From contig JACZJC010000074.1 in NCBI GenBank assembly GCA_014860745.1, positions 124,001 to 188,000 on the forward strand: a stretch of DNA of 64,000 nt, written 5' to 3'. The notes beneath the pieces were generated by a model that saw only the letters and a list, made by a program, of their open reading frames with translations, was not told the DNA's origin and made no database searches. Positions 50,464-60,269 of this stretch are shown one piece after another. The DNA comes from Anaerolineales bacterium (GTDB lineage: Bacteria > Chloroflexota > Anaerolineae > Anaerolineales > Villigracilaceae). How positions within the stretch are numbered: position 1 is the first letter of the stretch; every line of letters begins with the position of its first letter. Made by a program: the position numbers and the translations under genes.

Positions 50464-52029
50464 ATGTCCTTCCGAACATATTTTTTCCTCTTCCTCTCCG
50501 GCTTGATCCTGCCGCTCATCATCGCGCAATTTCAACCCTTTCCCGGTTACCTGGATTCGGATTATTACTTTGCGGGCGGGATTCAACTCTTCGAAGGGAA
50601 TGGCTTTACCGAACCCTATTTATGGAATTATCTCGATGGCACAACATCCTTGCCGCATCCCTCCCACACCTATTGGATGCCGCTCGCTTCCATTGTCTCC
50701 GCGTTGGGAATGTGGGTGACAGGCCAGGCTGACTACGCTTCAGCAAGGCTGCCCTTCATATTCATTGCAGCGCTGGTGGTGCCGGTCACTGCCGCGGTTG
50801 CCTACTCGTTCTCTAAGAAAAGGGATGCAGCATTTCTCTCTGCCCTGCTTGCGATATTTTCTATCTACCACGCCCCATTCGTGGGTGTAACGGATAACTT
50901 CAGCCTCTTCATGTTGTTCGGTGGATTGTATTTCCTAAATGCCGCAAAGATTCTTGAAGACCCATCCCGCACTCGAAATTGGTTTTTCCTCGGCCTGCTT
51001 GCCGGTTTGCTGTCTCTTTCCCGCAGTGACGGCCTGCTCTGGCTCGCACTCACTTTTTTGTTTGCAATTTGGCGTGCGCCCAAAAACTCTATTTTACGTA
51101 TTGCAAGTTACACATTTCGAAGCTCAATCATCGCTCTCATCGCCTTCCTCCTCATCATGTCTCCCTGGTATTTGAGGAATTTAAATACCTTTGGGTCGCT
51201 TATGGCTCCAGGAGGAAGTCGTGTTTTGTGGCTGGAAAACTATGACCAGACCTTTATCTATCCGCCTGAAAAACTCAGCATGGGATCATTCCTCGCGAGC
51301 GGCTGGAACGAAATCCTTTCGGACAGGTTGTGGGCATTTGGCACAAACCTGCAAAGCGGAATTGCCGCGCATGGTGGCATTATTTTGTTCCCATTTATCG
51401 TTGCGGGTATCATTTATTTTCGAAATGATGAGCGCGTCAGGCTGGCGGTTGTTGCCTGGTTGATTCTATTTTTCGTAATGACCTTCTTCTTCCCGTTCGC
51501 CGGCGCGCGTGGGGCATTCTTCCATGCGGGGGCGGCGCTCCAACCCATGTGGTGGACTCTCGCGCCATTGGGTCTCGACGAGATTCTACTGTCCCTGAGA
51601 AAACGCAACTGGGGCAACGACTGGACCAGGGTCCTATTTCGAAGCGTCTTGGTCATGATTGCAATGATCCTCACCGTTTTTGTGGTTAACCTTCGTCTGT
51701 TCAGCCTGGAATGGGGGGAAGGCGAAGCGGTCTATCCTGCCGTGGAAGAATTCCTGCTCAAAAACGGAATCAAAGAAAATGACATTGTCATCGTGCGCAA
51801 TGCGCCGGGTTATTATATTGCCACCATGCGGCCTGCCATTTCAATCCCATACGGCGGTGAGGAGGTCATCCTCGCTGTGGCGGAGCAATTCGGCGCGGAT
51901 TATCTCGTGCTTGAATCGAGGGCAGCCCTGCCGCAAATAAAAAACCTGCTGGAAAATCCGCAAGGCCATGCTGGTTTTATTTATTTAGGTGAAATCAATG
52001 AAGCGCACATCTTCAAACTCGATGATTGA
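50464..52029 (+). CDS. GT39-like membrane glycosyltransferase
   Basis: 521 residues, around ten to twelve helices, then a soluble C-terminal tail. L-D-S-D-Y-Y in the first outside loop is the acidic motif expected of GT39/ArnT-type enzymes, which move sugars or amino sugars from lipid carriers outside the membrane. H-P-S-H-T-Y-W-M-P follows in the same loop. I start at 50464; a longer frame upstream overlaps the previous gene. Its stop overlaps the next gene by eight bases. Confidence 0.75.
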   Translation: MSFRTYFFLFLSGLILPLIIAQFQPFPGYLDSDYYFAGGIQLFEGNGFTEPYLWNYLDGTTSLPHPSHTYWMPLASIVSALGMWVTGQADYASARLPFIFIAALVVPVTAAVAYSFSKKRDAAFLSALLAIFSIYHAPFVGVTDNFSLFMLFGGLYFLNAAKILEDPSRTRNWFFLGLLAGLLSLSRSDGLLWLALTFLFAIWRAPKNSILRIASYTFRSSIIALIAFLLIMSPWYLRNLNTFGSLMAPGGSRVLWLENYDQTFIYPPEKLSMGSFLASGWNEILSDRLWAFGTNLQSGIAAHGGIILFPFIVAGIIYFRNDERVRLAVVAWLILFFVMTFFFPFAGARGAFFHAGAALQPMWWTLAPLGLDEILLSLRKRNWGNDWTRVLFRSVLVMIAMILTVFVVNLRLFSLEWGEGEAVYPAVEEFLLKNGIKENDIVIVRNAPGYYIATMRPAISIPYGGEEVILAVAEQFGADYLVLESRAALPQIKNLLENPQGHAGFIYLGEINEAHIFKLDD

Positions 52030-53488
52030 ATTTTCAAAACGCGACCTCGCGATCCTCGCTTTTGCGGTAATTTTGATTGCGGCAATTTATTTGCTGACGA
52101 GTCGTTTCATGTATGCGGTCGGCTTTCCTCTCGATGATTCGTGGATTCACCAGACCTACGCGCGCAATCTTGCGTTGAACGGTGAGTGGGCGTTTCGCAC
52201 CGGCATTCCATCCGCAGGCTCCACCTCCCCTTTATGGTCGGCATTGCTTGCCCTCGGTTTTTTATTAAACCTTTCACCATACATCTGGACTTTTTTTCTT
52301 GGCAGCTTAACTATATTTGCCCTCGCCGTACTATGTGAATGGGCTGCCCGTACATTGATAAGCTCCTACCGCCCAAAAATTCCGTGGGTCGGAATTTTCA
52401 TGGCGATTGAATGGCATCTGGTTTGGGCGGGATTATCTGGCATGGAAACCCTCCTGCATGGATTGATCCTTACGGTTGTGCTTGTTTTGCTGATGACGGG
52501 AACGCATCGCTACTTAACGTTGGGCCTGCTCACCGGACTATCGGCCTGGGTCCGCCCCGACGGTTTGACGCTTATGGGGCCTGTGTTGTTGACAATTATT
52601 TTTACCGCAGGCGATACGCGTTCGCGAGTCAGCGCTGTCATCCGCTATTTCATCGGCTTCGGCTCATTGTTTGGTTTATACCTGTTGTTCAATTTATCCA
52701 TTGGCGGGACGCCGATGCCGAATACCTTTTACGCCAAGCAGGCCGAATATACGACCTGGCAAACCCTTCCAATCTCCGTTCGGCTCGGACAGATGTTTCT
52801 GCAGCTGCTGGTTGGGCCAAGCCTGGTATTAATCCCAGGCGTTATCGGCTGGCTGGTTAAGTCGATCCGTGAGCGGATGTGGGGGAGTCTGGCTGCAATG
52901 CTCTGGTGCGCCGGGTATTTTGGTCTTTATATTTCACGCCTGCCGATGTATCAGCATGGCCGCTATATCATGCCCGCCATGCCGGTGTTTTTCCTGTTTG
53001 GTCTGCTGGCTTTTGCCGAGTTCGATAAGAGTAAACTTTTCTCACGATACCATTGGGTTGCTCAAACACTGTGGCGTGGCGCCGTCGCCATGCTTGCGCT
53101 CAGTTTTATTATCCTTGGCGCGCGGTCCTATGCACAGGATGTGGCGGTTATCGAAAGCGAAATGGTTGTTGTGGCCAAGTGGGCTGCCGAAAACATCCCC
53201 CCTGCTTCAGTCATTGCGGCTCACGACATCGGCGCATTGGGATATTTCGACCAGCATCAACTGATTGACCTCGCCGGGTTGATCTCGCCGGAGGTCATCC
53301 CCTTTATTCGCGACGAGCCTCGCATCGCCGCCTTTCTGAACGAAAGAAATGCGGACTATGTGATCGCCTTTCCGGAGTTTTACCCCAACTTATTGGATGA
53401 CCTGCCTGAAGTTTTTTCCACAAATAGCGAAATCACCCGCAGCCTCAACCAGGAGAACATGGGCGTTTATCTGTGGAAAAGCCCTTAA
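52022..53488 (+). CDS. Polytopic membrane protein, glycosyltransferase-like
   Basis: 488 residues, about ten helices. The first loop has the acidic D-D-S-W-I-H-Q-T-Y-A-R motif; S-T-S-P-L-W-S and W-V-R-P-D-G-L-T follow, patterns shared by GT39-like families of bacteria. The C-terminal soluble part contains A-A-H-D-I-G-A-L-G-Y, common in these proteins. The start at 52022 overlaps the stop of the upstream gene; an ATG 11 codons earlier is an alternative. Last of the three-gene membrane set. Confidence 0.72.
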   Translation: MIEFSKRDLAILAFAVILIAAIYLLTSRFMYAVGFPLDDSWIHQTYARNLALNGEWAFRTGIPSAGSTSPLWSALLALGFLLNLSPYIWTFFLGSLTIFALAVLCEWAARTLISSYRPKIPWVGIFMAIEWHLVWAGLSGMETLLHGLILTVVLVLLMTGTHRYLTLGLLTGLSAWVRPDGLTLMGPVLLTIIFTAGDTRSRVSAVIRYFIGFGSLFGLYLLFNLSIGGTPMPNTFYAKQAEYTTWQTLPISVRLGQMFLQLLVGPSLVLIPGVIGWLVKSIRERMWGSLAAMLWCAGYFGLYISRLPMYQHGRYIMPAMPVFFLFGLLAFAEFDKSKLFSRYHWVAQTLWRGAVAMLALSFIILGARSYAQDVAVIESEMVVVAKWAAENIPPASVIAAHDIGALGYFDQHQLIDLAGLISPEVIPFIRDEPRIAAFLNERNADYVIAFPEFYPNLLDDLPEVFSTNSEITRSLNQENMGVYLWKSP

Positions 53489-53540
53489 TGGGTTAAAATG
53501 AATTTGTTACAAAATAAATCATGGAGAGAATGGGCTTGGG

Positions 53541-54242
53541 ATGAACCAAATAACCCTCTTGGTCGTTGACGACCATCCGCTGTTTCGCCAGGGTGTTGTG
53601 GACGCGCTGTCTCTGGAACCCGACATGCGCATTATTGCCCAGTCTGCCACTGGGGATGAGGCGTTGGAATTGATCCGGACGAAGAAACCGACCATAGCTG
53701 TCCTGGATGTCAACCTGCCGGGCATGAACGGACAGCAGATCACCCATCAAGTGTCACAAGAGCGACTGCCCACCCGCATTATCCTTATGACGGGTTATGA
53801 CGATGTCGAGCAGGCAATTCACGCCGCGCTCGCTGGTGCCCACGGCTACTGCTCGAAGGATATCGAACCGCAATCCCTTTCACGGATCATCCGCGAAGTT
53901 GCGGAGGGCAAATTTGTTTTTGCAAATAATGTCTTCACCCACCGTGAGTTGGAGTTATGGGTGGAGGATAGAATGGAAGGCGCACGCCGCTCTTACAGCG
54001 AGCCTGGAACACCTTTCCATCCATTGTCGGATCGCGAGATGGAAGTTCTGGCATGTGTGGTGCGCGGCATGAGCAATAAAGAGATCGCCTCCTTGTTGGG
54101 TATCAGCCATCAGACGGTAAAGAATCATGTGACTGCCATCCTGCGGAAATTCGGGGTTGAAGATCGGACCCAGGCTGTTGTATATGCTTTGAAACGTGGG
54201 TGGGTAACTCTGAAAGATACGGATATTCGACCCCTGGAGTGA
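53541..54242 (+). CDS. NarL/LuxR-family response regulator
   Basis: 233 residues. Receiver 1-125 with phospho-acceptor Asp56 (V-L-D-V-N-L-P) and a LuxR-type helix-turn-helix at about 165-225 (L-S-D-R-E-M-E-V-L ... N-K-E-I-A-S-L-L ... V-K-N-H). It is followed after seven bases by a soluble histidine kinase, its likely partner. Located just upstream of the Tad pilus genes in the same direction, so it could control them. Confidence 0.92.
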   Translation: MNQITLLVVDDHPLFRQGVVDALSLEPDMRIIAQSATGDEALELIRTKKPTIAVLDVNLPGMNGQQITHQVSQERLPTRIILMTGYDDVEQAIHAALAGAHGYCSKDIEPQSLSRIIREVAEGKFVFANNVFTHRELELWVEDRMEGARRSYSEPGTPFHPLSDREMEVLACVVRGMSNKEIASLLGISHQTVKNHVTAILRKFGVEDRTQAVVYALKRGWVTLKDTDIRPLE

Positions 54243-54249
54243 TCGTATA

Positions 54250-55254
54250 ATGGAAAAAGAGACGCTGGATTATCAAAATGAATTAAGCGAAACCCAAAGG
54301 GCTTTGCGTGAGGTTACATTAATGATCGAGCAAAGCCATGGGGAGTTGACTAAGATTACACAGCGGAATACGGCAATTTCATCCCATCTCCAGCAGGCAC
54401 AGAAACAAGGCGCTTCCCCTGATGAGCTGAAAATGGCGTATGAATCCGCGCTGGATGCACAGCAGCGTCTCTTCGTGATGCGCGGTCAATTGGAAAAATT
54501 ACAGAACGATAAGACCCATTTTGAGAAATATAAGGCATTTTTGGAATCGGTTGTTTCGGGGGGAGGCGAGGGTACTGCCATGGCAAATCAAACGGCGGGC
54601 GCCAAAAGCCAGATGGCAGGGATTGAGATGATCGTCAATGCCCAGGAGGCGGAACGCCAGCGGTTGTCTCGCCAGATGCACGATGGTCCAGCCCAGGCCC
54701 TCTCCAATTTTATCCTGCAGACAGAAATTGCAATGCGCTTGCTTGATATCGACCCGGCGCAGGCGAAGGATGAATTGGGGAATTTGAAAACCGCGGCCAT
54801 GAGCACCTTCCAAAAGGTGAGGAATTTTATTTTTGAACTCCGCCCAATGATGCTGGATGACCTGGGCCTGACACCCACATTAAAAAAATATGCAGATGCA
54901 TTCAAGGATCAAACAGGGTTGGATGTGAGTTTAACCGTCACCGGTGTAGAGCGACGCCTTGAGCCGTATTTGGAAGTGATGCTCTTTCGCGCCGTCCAGG
55001 AATTGCTTGGTAATGCGGCTCGCCACAGCCAGGCAACTTTGATAAAAGTGCTGGTGGATCTTGGGGCCGATCTGATCCGCGTCAGTGTGGATGATAACGG
55101 GAAGGGATTCGACCCTGAAACATTGAAGGAATCATCGAATTTGGGCTTGAAATTAATCCGTGAGCGGGCTGAAATGCTGGGTGGAAACTTTGAAATAGAC
55201 AGCCTGGCGGGATCCGGGGCCAGGATATCCTTTACTGTTCAAGCGAAGAATTAA
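54250..55254 (+). CDS. Soluble HisKA_3-type sensor histidine kinase
   Basis: 334 residues. Residues 1-100 form a coiled coil with no known sensor domain. The dimerisation helix has R-Q-M-H-D-G-P-A-Q-A, His144 being the phosphorylation site as in DegS/NarX. The ATP-binding domain has N-box Asn255 (E-L-L-G-N-A-A-R-H-S) and D-D-N-G-K-G-F-D. No membrane segment, so it senses a cytosolic cue or partner. Paired with the NarL-type regulator just upstream. Confidence 0.9.
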   Translation: MEKETLDYQNELSETQRALREVTLMIEQSHGELTKITQRNTAISSHLQQAQKQGASPDELKMAYESALDAQQRLFVMRGQLEKLQNDKTHFEKYKAFLESVVSGGGEGTAMANQTAGAKSQMAGIEMIVNAQEAERQRLSRQMHDGPAQALSNFILQTEIAMRLLDIDPAQAKDELGNLKTAAMSTFQKVRNFIFELRPMMLDDLGLTPTLKKYADAFKDQTGLDVSLTVTGVERRLEPYLEVMLFRAVQELLGNAARHSQATLIKVLVDLGADLIRVSVDDNGKGFDPETLKESSNLGLKLIRERAEMLGGNFEIDSLAGSGARISFTVQAKN

Positions 55255-55358
55255 TAGTTCCTGATTTGCGGTAATTTCTTTACAGTTTTGTAGGCTGACT
55301 TGCGAAGGAAAACCCAATTCCCGATATCCCCCGTAATATGTTTTTGCCATTTTTCTTG

Positions 55359-55364
55359 TATAAT
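55359..55364 (+). promoter_or_regulatory. Candidate -10 box of the Tad pilus operon
   Basis: A perfect TATAAT lies about 62 bases before the cpaB start, in the 171-base gap after the kinase gene. No good -35 is seen at the right distance, so an activator may be needed. Confidence 0.35.
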
Positions 55365-55425
55365 GAATATGTTATAAAACAGCCTGTTAATATGCAACCT
55401 ATTTACTCCATGAGAGGAGAAGATT

Positions 55426-56532
55426 ATGCGCCGTGGAAGAACTTTGATTCTAGTTTTATTGATCATCATAATTGGCTTGATAGTGGGGTTCGTAGCCATC
55501 CGCCAATTTATCTTAAATTCCCAGGCTCAGGAACAGCAGCCCGCTTTTGTTGACGTTTATTATGCCGCTCAAAATATTCCGCAAGGCGGTCCAATTACGG
55601 AAGACGTGCTCCTGACAATGAGCATTCCCCAGGAGAATGTGGTTGCTGTAATGTTCACCAGGGATGAACTATCGTTGCTCACGAATAACAAAGTGGCGAA
55701 ATTTCCACTTGACCAGGGTGTCGTTATTACTGAGCCCATGGTCAGCGATTCTTCGGCAGCTGTGCCAATTTCGGGACCACAGTGGGCTTCCTTGATTCCG
55801 CCCGGAATGACCGCCATGTCCATCCCAGCCAGCCGACTGTCGTTATCCGGATATGCGGTCAATGATGGCGCTCATGTAAATATCAATGCCTGCCTCCTCT
55901 TTGTGGATGTAGACCCAACCTTCCAGACCATCCTTCCCAACTTGACTGCGGTACTCACAGGTACAGGTTTGGGCTCCGTGCAGGGTGCGGAAGGTACGGG
56001 TTTTGCCGTAGAAGGATTGCCGATTCTTTCCCTCGGCGTTGCTTCAGCGGGTTCTGCGCAGGGTAGATTGGAATTAGACCCCTCGCTTCAACAACCCTAT
56101 TATCTGATTCCGTCCGAAGCACAGCGGCCTAGAATGGTATGTCAGATGCTTCTCCAAGATGTGGTGGTGATGAAGATGGGCACCTTCCCGTTGATCCCAT
56201 CGGCGTCTATCACAACTCAACCGGCTGCTGCCGATGCTCAAGCCCAGGAGCAGGCTGCTCCAGCCGCGCCTGATATTGTTACCTTAATTGTGACACCGCA
56301 GGATTCGATTACGCTTTCCTACTTAATGTACACCAATGCACAAATTTCGTTGACTCTTCGAAACCCCAGCGATCAGGCTCGCCAGGCAACCGAGGCATCC
56401 ACATTGCAATTCCTGCTAAGTCAATATAACATCCCCGTTCCCGCAAAGCTGCCATATGCCATGCAGCCTTCTTTAACCACCCTGATCTCACCATTCCTTC
56501 CCAATGACACGGTTACCGTACCTCCTCAATAA
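55426..56532 (+). CDS. cpaB: CpaB/RcpC-like Flp pilus assembly protein
   Basis: 368 residues. One N-terminal membrane helix (about 6-28) follows a basic M-R-R-G-R, then an SAF domain (Y-A-A-Q-N-I-P-Q-G and F-P-L-D-Q-G-V-V-I-T) as in CpaB/RcpC. The rest is a periplasmic or external region with an Ala/Gln-rich linker near residues 265-285. CpaB helps assemble Tad pili, often with an outer-membrane secretin that is missing here. GAGGAG precedes the ATG. First in the Tad gene series. Confidence 0.85.
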   Translation: MRRGRTLILVLLIIIIGLIVGFVAIRQFILNSQAQEQQPAFVDVYYAAQNIPQGGPITEDVLLTMSIPQENVVAVMFTRDELSLLTNNKVAKFPLDQGVVITEPMVSDSSAAVPISGPQWASLIPPGMTAMSIPASRLSLSGYAVNDGAHVNINACLLFVDVDPTFQTILPNLTAVLTGTGLGSVQGAEGTGFAVEGLPILSLGVASAGSAQGRLELDPSLQQPYYLIPSEAQRPRMVCQMLLQDVVVMKMGTFPLIPSASITTQPAAADAQAQEQAAPAAPDIVTLIVTPQDSITLSYLMYTNAQISLTLRNPSDQARQATEASTLQFLLSQYNIPVPAKLPYAMQPSLTTLISPFLPNDTVTVPPQ

Positions 56533-56563
56533 ATAATACTGGCTAACGATTGGATATTGTTGT

Positions 56564-57808
56564 ATGGCTGCAGATAAAATCCGGGTACTTATTGTAGATG
56601 ACATCGCAGAGACGCGTGAAAACGTCCGCAAACTATTACAGTTTGAGTCGGATGTGGATGTTGCCGGTGCGGCAAGGACTGGCAAGGAAGGCATCCAGCT
56701 CGCCCAGGAATTGGATCCGGATGTAATCTTAATGGACATTAATATGCCGGATATCGACGGCATAACAGCCACGGAGGAGATCCGGCAAAAATCGCCTCAT
56801 GTTCAGGTTGTGATTTTGTCCGTTCAGGGCGACCAAAACTATATGCGCAGGGCGATGCTTGCCGGCGCCCGGGATTTTCTGACAAAACCTCCCATGGGGG
56901 ATGAGTTGATCTCTGCGATACGACGGGCCGGTGAAATGGCCCACGCAGAACGATTGAAGGGTGCCAAGCAATTGCATGGAGGTTCGTCTGCGGCTGGTGG
57001 TCCGGTATCCATGGCCAGTTTTGCGCCGCCATCAAGGGGAAAGATTATTACAATTTATAGCCCAAAAGGCGGCACTGGAGTCACAACAATCGCCGTTAAC
57101 CTGGCAATTACATTAAATAATGAGGATACTCGGGCTGTCCTGGTGGACGCGAATCTACAGTTTGGCGATGTAGCGGTATTTTTGAATGAACAAGGAAAGA
57201 ACACCATTCTTGAGCTGGCTCCCCGCGTGGATGAGCTGGAACCTGATGTCGTTGAAGATATATTGATAAAACATGAAGCGTCTGGTGTCCGAATTCTTGC
57301 AGCGCCTCAACGTCCTGAATTGGCGGAGAAAGTAAGCGCGGATCAATTTTCCAAAGTATTGCAGTTCCTGCAGGGAATGTACGCATATGTAGTGGTAGAC
57401 ACATCCCCAATTTTGACGGATGTAATCCTGGCCACCCTGGATATCAGCGATGTAATTGTGCTGGTTACAACCCAGGAAATTCCAGCAATAAAAAATTCCC
57501 GTTTGGTGCTTGACCTGATGACTACGATGGGGGTAAATAAAGACCGGATCGTGTTTGCAATGAATCGTTATGACAAACGAATTGCGATTACGCCGGACCG
57601 GATAAGCGAGAATTTAAAGCATGAGGTATCGGTTTCGATACCGCTTGATGAGAAAGTTGTCATTACCTCGGTGAATCGGGGAGTTCCCTTCATGCTGGAC
57701 AACAATAAGTTGCAGCCAGTTGGAAGGGGGATTTTTTCCCTTGCAGAGGTGGTTCGCGCACGGCTTAGTATTTTAGAAGTTGAAAATGATGCAGCAATTA
57801 AGCGATAA
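56564..57808 (+). CDS. cpaE: CpaE/TadZ-like pilus localisation ATPase with N-terminal receiver
   Basis: 414 residues. Residues 1-125 are a receiver with Asp58 (L-M-D-I-N-M-P) and Lys in L-T-K-P-P. Residues 160-400 are a MinD/ParA-type ATPase with deviant Walker A K-G-G-T-G-V-T-T from Lys168; the second Lys of the standard motif is Val, as is usual for TadZ/CpaE. It probably places the pilus machine at a cell site, in response to phosphorylation. Follows cpaB by 31 bases. Confidence 0.88.
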   Translation: MAADKIRVLIVDDIAETRENVRKLLQFESDVDVAGAARTGKEGIQLAQELDPDVILMDINMPDIDGITATEEIRQKSPHVQVVILSVQGDQNYMRRAMLAGARDFLTKPPMGDELISAIRRAGEMAHAERLKGAKQLHGGSSAAGGPVSMASFAPPSRGKIITIYSPKGGTGVTTIAVNLAITLNNEDTRAVLVDANLQFGDVAVFLNEQGKNTILELAPRVDELEPDVVEDILIKHEASGVRILAAPQRPELAEKVSADQFSKVLQFLQGMYAYVVVDTSPILTDVILATLDISDVIVLVTTQEIPAIKNSRLVLDLMTTMGVNKDRIVFAMNRYDKRIAITPDRISENLKHEVSVSIPLDEKVVITSVNRGVPFMLDNNKLQPVGRGIFSLAEVVRARLSILEVENDAAIKR

Positions 57809-57819
57809 GGAGATTTGCC

Positions 57820-59277
57820 ATGTCGTTGCTTCGACGAATTGAAAAAGGTCAGGGTGGGGCGCAGGAGGGTGCCGCTCCGTCACCTGCGCCACAACCGTCA
57901 GGTGGCGGAAGCGGGCAAACAGGCGGTGGAGGCGGAGGTGGTGATTCATCCCGCCTTTCCTCGTTACAGGCTCGGCGTGTAAGCGCTCCGATTACATCCC
58001 CGCAGGCGGGTTCCTATTTCGACTTAAAGACACGGGTTCAAAATAAACTCCTTGCTGAGATCGATCCCTCCATGGATGTCTCTCGGACCGATGAAGTCCG
58101 CCGTACCATCCAGGGTTTATTCGAACAGATCCTTGTGGAGGAGAACATCGTTCTTTCGCGTCCCGAGCGGGCGCGCCTATTCGAGCAGATTTCTGCCGAA
58201 ATCCTCGGCCTTGGTCCGTTGCAGGCACTTTTGGAAGACGACACCATTACTGAAATCATGGTCAACGGGCCGAAGAATATTTACATTGAGCGTAAGGGTA
58301 AACTTCATCGGGTGCCTGTGACTTTTGAAAGCAACGAACATTTGATGCGCATCATCGACCGAATCGTTGCGCCTTTGGGGCGCCGCATCGACGAGTCCAG
58401 CCCGTATGTGGATGCCCGCTTACAGGACGGCTCCCGTGTTAATGCGGTCATTCCGCCGATCTCGCTGGTGGGACCTGTTTTGACAATTCGTAAGTTTTCC
58501 AAGAACCCGATCACGGTTGAGCAGATGATCCAGTTTGGCTCGGTTACGAATGAATCGATCCAATTTTTGAAAGCATGTGTAGAAGCGCGATTAAACATCG
58601 TAATTTCCGGTGGTACGGGTTCAGGCAAAACAACGCTTTTGAATGTGCTCTCGAGCTTCATTCCGTCGGATGAGCGTATCTTGACAATTGAAAATGCAGC
58701 GGAATTGCAATTGCGCCAGGAGCATGTGGTAACGCTTGAATCCCGCCCGCCCAACATCGAAGGGCGCGGCGAGATCACGATCCGCGACCTGGTGATCAAT
58801 GCCCTGCGTATGCGCCCTGAAAGAATTATCGTAGGGGAATGCCGCGGCGGTGAAACATTAGACATGCTCCAGGCCATGAACACTGGTCATGACGGATCCA
58901 TGACGACGGCCCACGCCAATTCGCCGCGGGATGCGATCGCGCGTATCGAGACGATGTGTCTTATGGCGGGCATGGATCTCCCGGTCCGTGCGATTCGCGA
59001 GCAAATTGCCGGGGCGGTGGATGTAATTTGCCAGCAGGAACGTATGCGGGATGGTACACGCAAGGTGACGACCATTGCCGAGGTGAGCGGTATGGAAGGC
59101 GATGTGATTACCATGACCGATATTTTTATTTTCGAACAAACCGGTATGGAAAATGGCAGGCTCGTTGGCCGCCTCAGACCGACCGGACTGCGCCCCAAGT
59201 TTATGGATAAGATCGAGGCAGCGGGCATTCACCTGCCGCCTTCCATCTTTGGCATTGGCGAACGCCGAAGGTATTAA
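57820..59277 (+). CDS. cpaF: CpaF/TadA secretion ATPase
   Basis: 485 residues. After a Gly/Pro/Ser-rich first 50 residues comes the N-terminal helical domain and the GspE-type ATPase: Walker A G-G-T-G-S-G-K-T-T with Lys270, acidic box, R-P-E-R-I-I-V-G-E-C and the His box G-H-D-G-S-M-T-T-A-H-A-N-S-P. It is the cytosolic motor that powers Flp/Tad pilus assembly. AAGGAGA lies before the ATG. Gene order cpaE-cpaF-tadB-tadC is standard. Confidence 0.95.
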   Translation: MSLLRRIEKGQGGAQEGAAPSPAPQPSGGGSGQTGGGGGGGDSSRLSSLQARRVSAPITSPQAGSYFDLKTRVQNKLLAEIDPSMDVSRTDEVRRTIQGLFEQILVEENIVLSRPERARLFEQISAEILGLGPLQALLEDDTITEIMVNGPKNIYIERKGKLHRVPVTFESNEHLMRIIDRIVAPLGRRIDESSPYVDARLQDGSRVNAVIPPISLVGPVLTIRKFSKNPITVEQMIQFGSVTNESIQFLKACVEARLNIVISGGTGSGKTTLLNVLSSFIPSDERILTIENAAELQLRQEHVVTLESRPPNIEGRGEITIRDLVINALRMRPERIIVGECRGGETLDMLQAMNTGHDGSMTTAHANSPRDAIARIETMCLMAGMDLPVRAIREQIAGAVDVICQQERMRDGTRKVTTIAEVSGMEGDVITMTDIFIFEQTGMENGRLVGRLRPTGLRPKFMDKIEAAGIHLPPSIFGIGERRRY

Positions 59278-59314
59278 TTTTCCGTGAAAGAATGGATCGT
59301 TTTTAAGGAATAAA

Positions 59315-60268
59315 ATGACCTGGATCATCATCATTGGCGGCATCATCCTGATCGTTATTCTGATCATTGGCGTGATCGTCTCTTCCAATAGCGAGCGGGC
59401 GCTTGTTGAAGAGCGTTTAAGCCAGTATCTTGGTGACGACAAACAGGATATTGACCGGGAAGCCCAGCGGACAGTATTAACGGATTGGGTATCGAGACGG
59501 GTTGAGAAGACCTCCTATGGGGATCGGGTGGCCCGTGAACTTGCGCGTGCGGATCTAAAATTTAAAGTCGCGGAATATTTTGTTCTGATCGCGTTTTGTA
59601 TATTGCTGGTGGGGTTATTGGCCTGGCTCCTGGGAAGCCGTCATCCTGTTTCAGCTTTAATGGGAGCGGTTGGTGGTGCTTTCGTTCCGCGTTTTTATGT
59701 AAAACGCCAGCAAAAGCAGCGGCTGCAAAAATTTAATGATCAACTGTCCGATATGCTAAACCTGATGGTGAACGGCCTGCGGGCTGGGTATTCGACCATG
59801 CAGGCAATGGAGGCGATCAGCAAGGAGCTCCCTTCGCCCATCAGCGATGAATTTCGGCGTGTGGTCCAGGAGATGCAGATCGGTATTTCGATGGAAAATG
59901 CGCTTGTGAATCTTTTGAGGCGTATTCCAAGTGAGGATTTGGATTTTGTTGTAACTGCGATAAACGTTCAACGTGAAGTCGGTGGCAATCTTTCGGAAAT
60001 TTTGGATAACATTTCATTTACCATTCGCGAGCGTGTTCGCATCAAGGGCGAGGTAAGAGTGCTTACTTCCCAGGTGCGTACATCGGGCACGGTTCTTTCC
60101 CTGATTCCATTCTTTCTTACATTGATCCTGTGGTTTCTCAACCCGGATTATTTGTTATCGGTCACGGCGGGCGGTCCACTCTGTACAGCGGCAATCATAT
60201 GTACAGTGCTCGGCTTGATCAGCTCCAGCTACTTTATCATGATGCGCATAGCGGATATTGAGGTGTAA
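59315..60268 (+). CDS. tadB: TadB inner-membrane platform protein
   Basis: 317 residues. One N-terminal helix, a further helix pair near residues 88-125, the GspF-type cytosolic domain (F-N-D-Q-L-S-D-M-L-N-L-M-V-N-G-L-R-A-G-Y-S) and C-terminal helices at about 265-310. It pairs with TadC to form the pilus platform on which CpaF acts. AAGGA precedes the ATG. The next gene starts two bases after the stop. Confidence 0.92.
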   Translation: MTWIIIIGGIILIVILIIGVIVSSNSERALVEERLSQYLGDDKQDIDREAQRTVLTDWVSRRVEKTSYGDRVARELARADLKFKVAEYFVLIAFCILLVGLLAWLLGSRHPVSALMGAVGGAFVPRFYVKRQQKQRLQKFNDQLSDMLNLMVNGLRAGYSTMQAMEAISKELPSPISDEFRRVVQEMQIGISMENALVNLLRRIPSEDLDFVVTAINVQREVGGNLSEILDNISFTIRERVRIKGEVRVLTSQVRTSGTVLSLIPFFLTLILWFLNPDYLLSVTAGGPLCTAAIICTVLGLISSSYFIMMRIADIEV

Positions 60269-60269
60269 T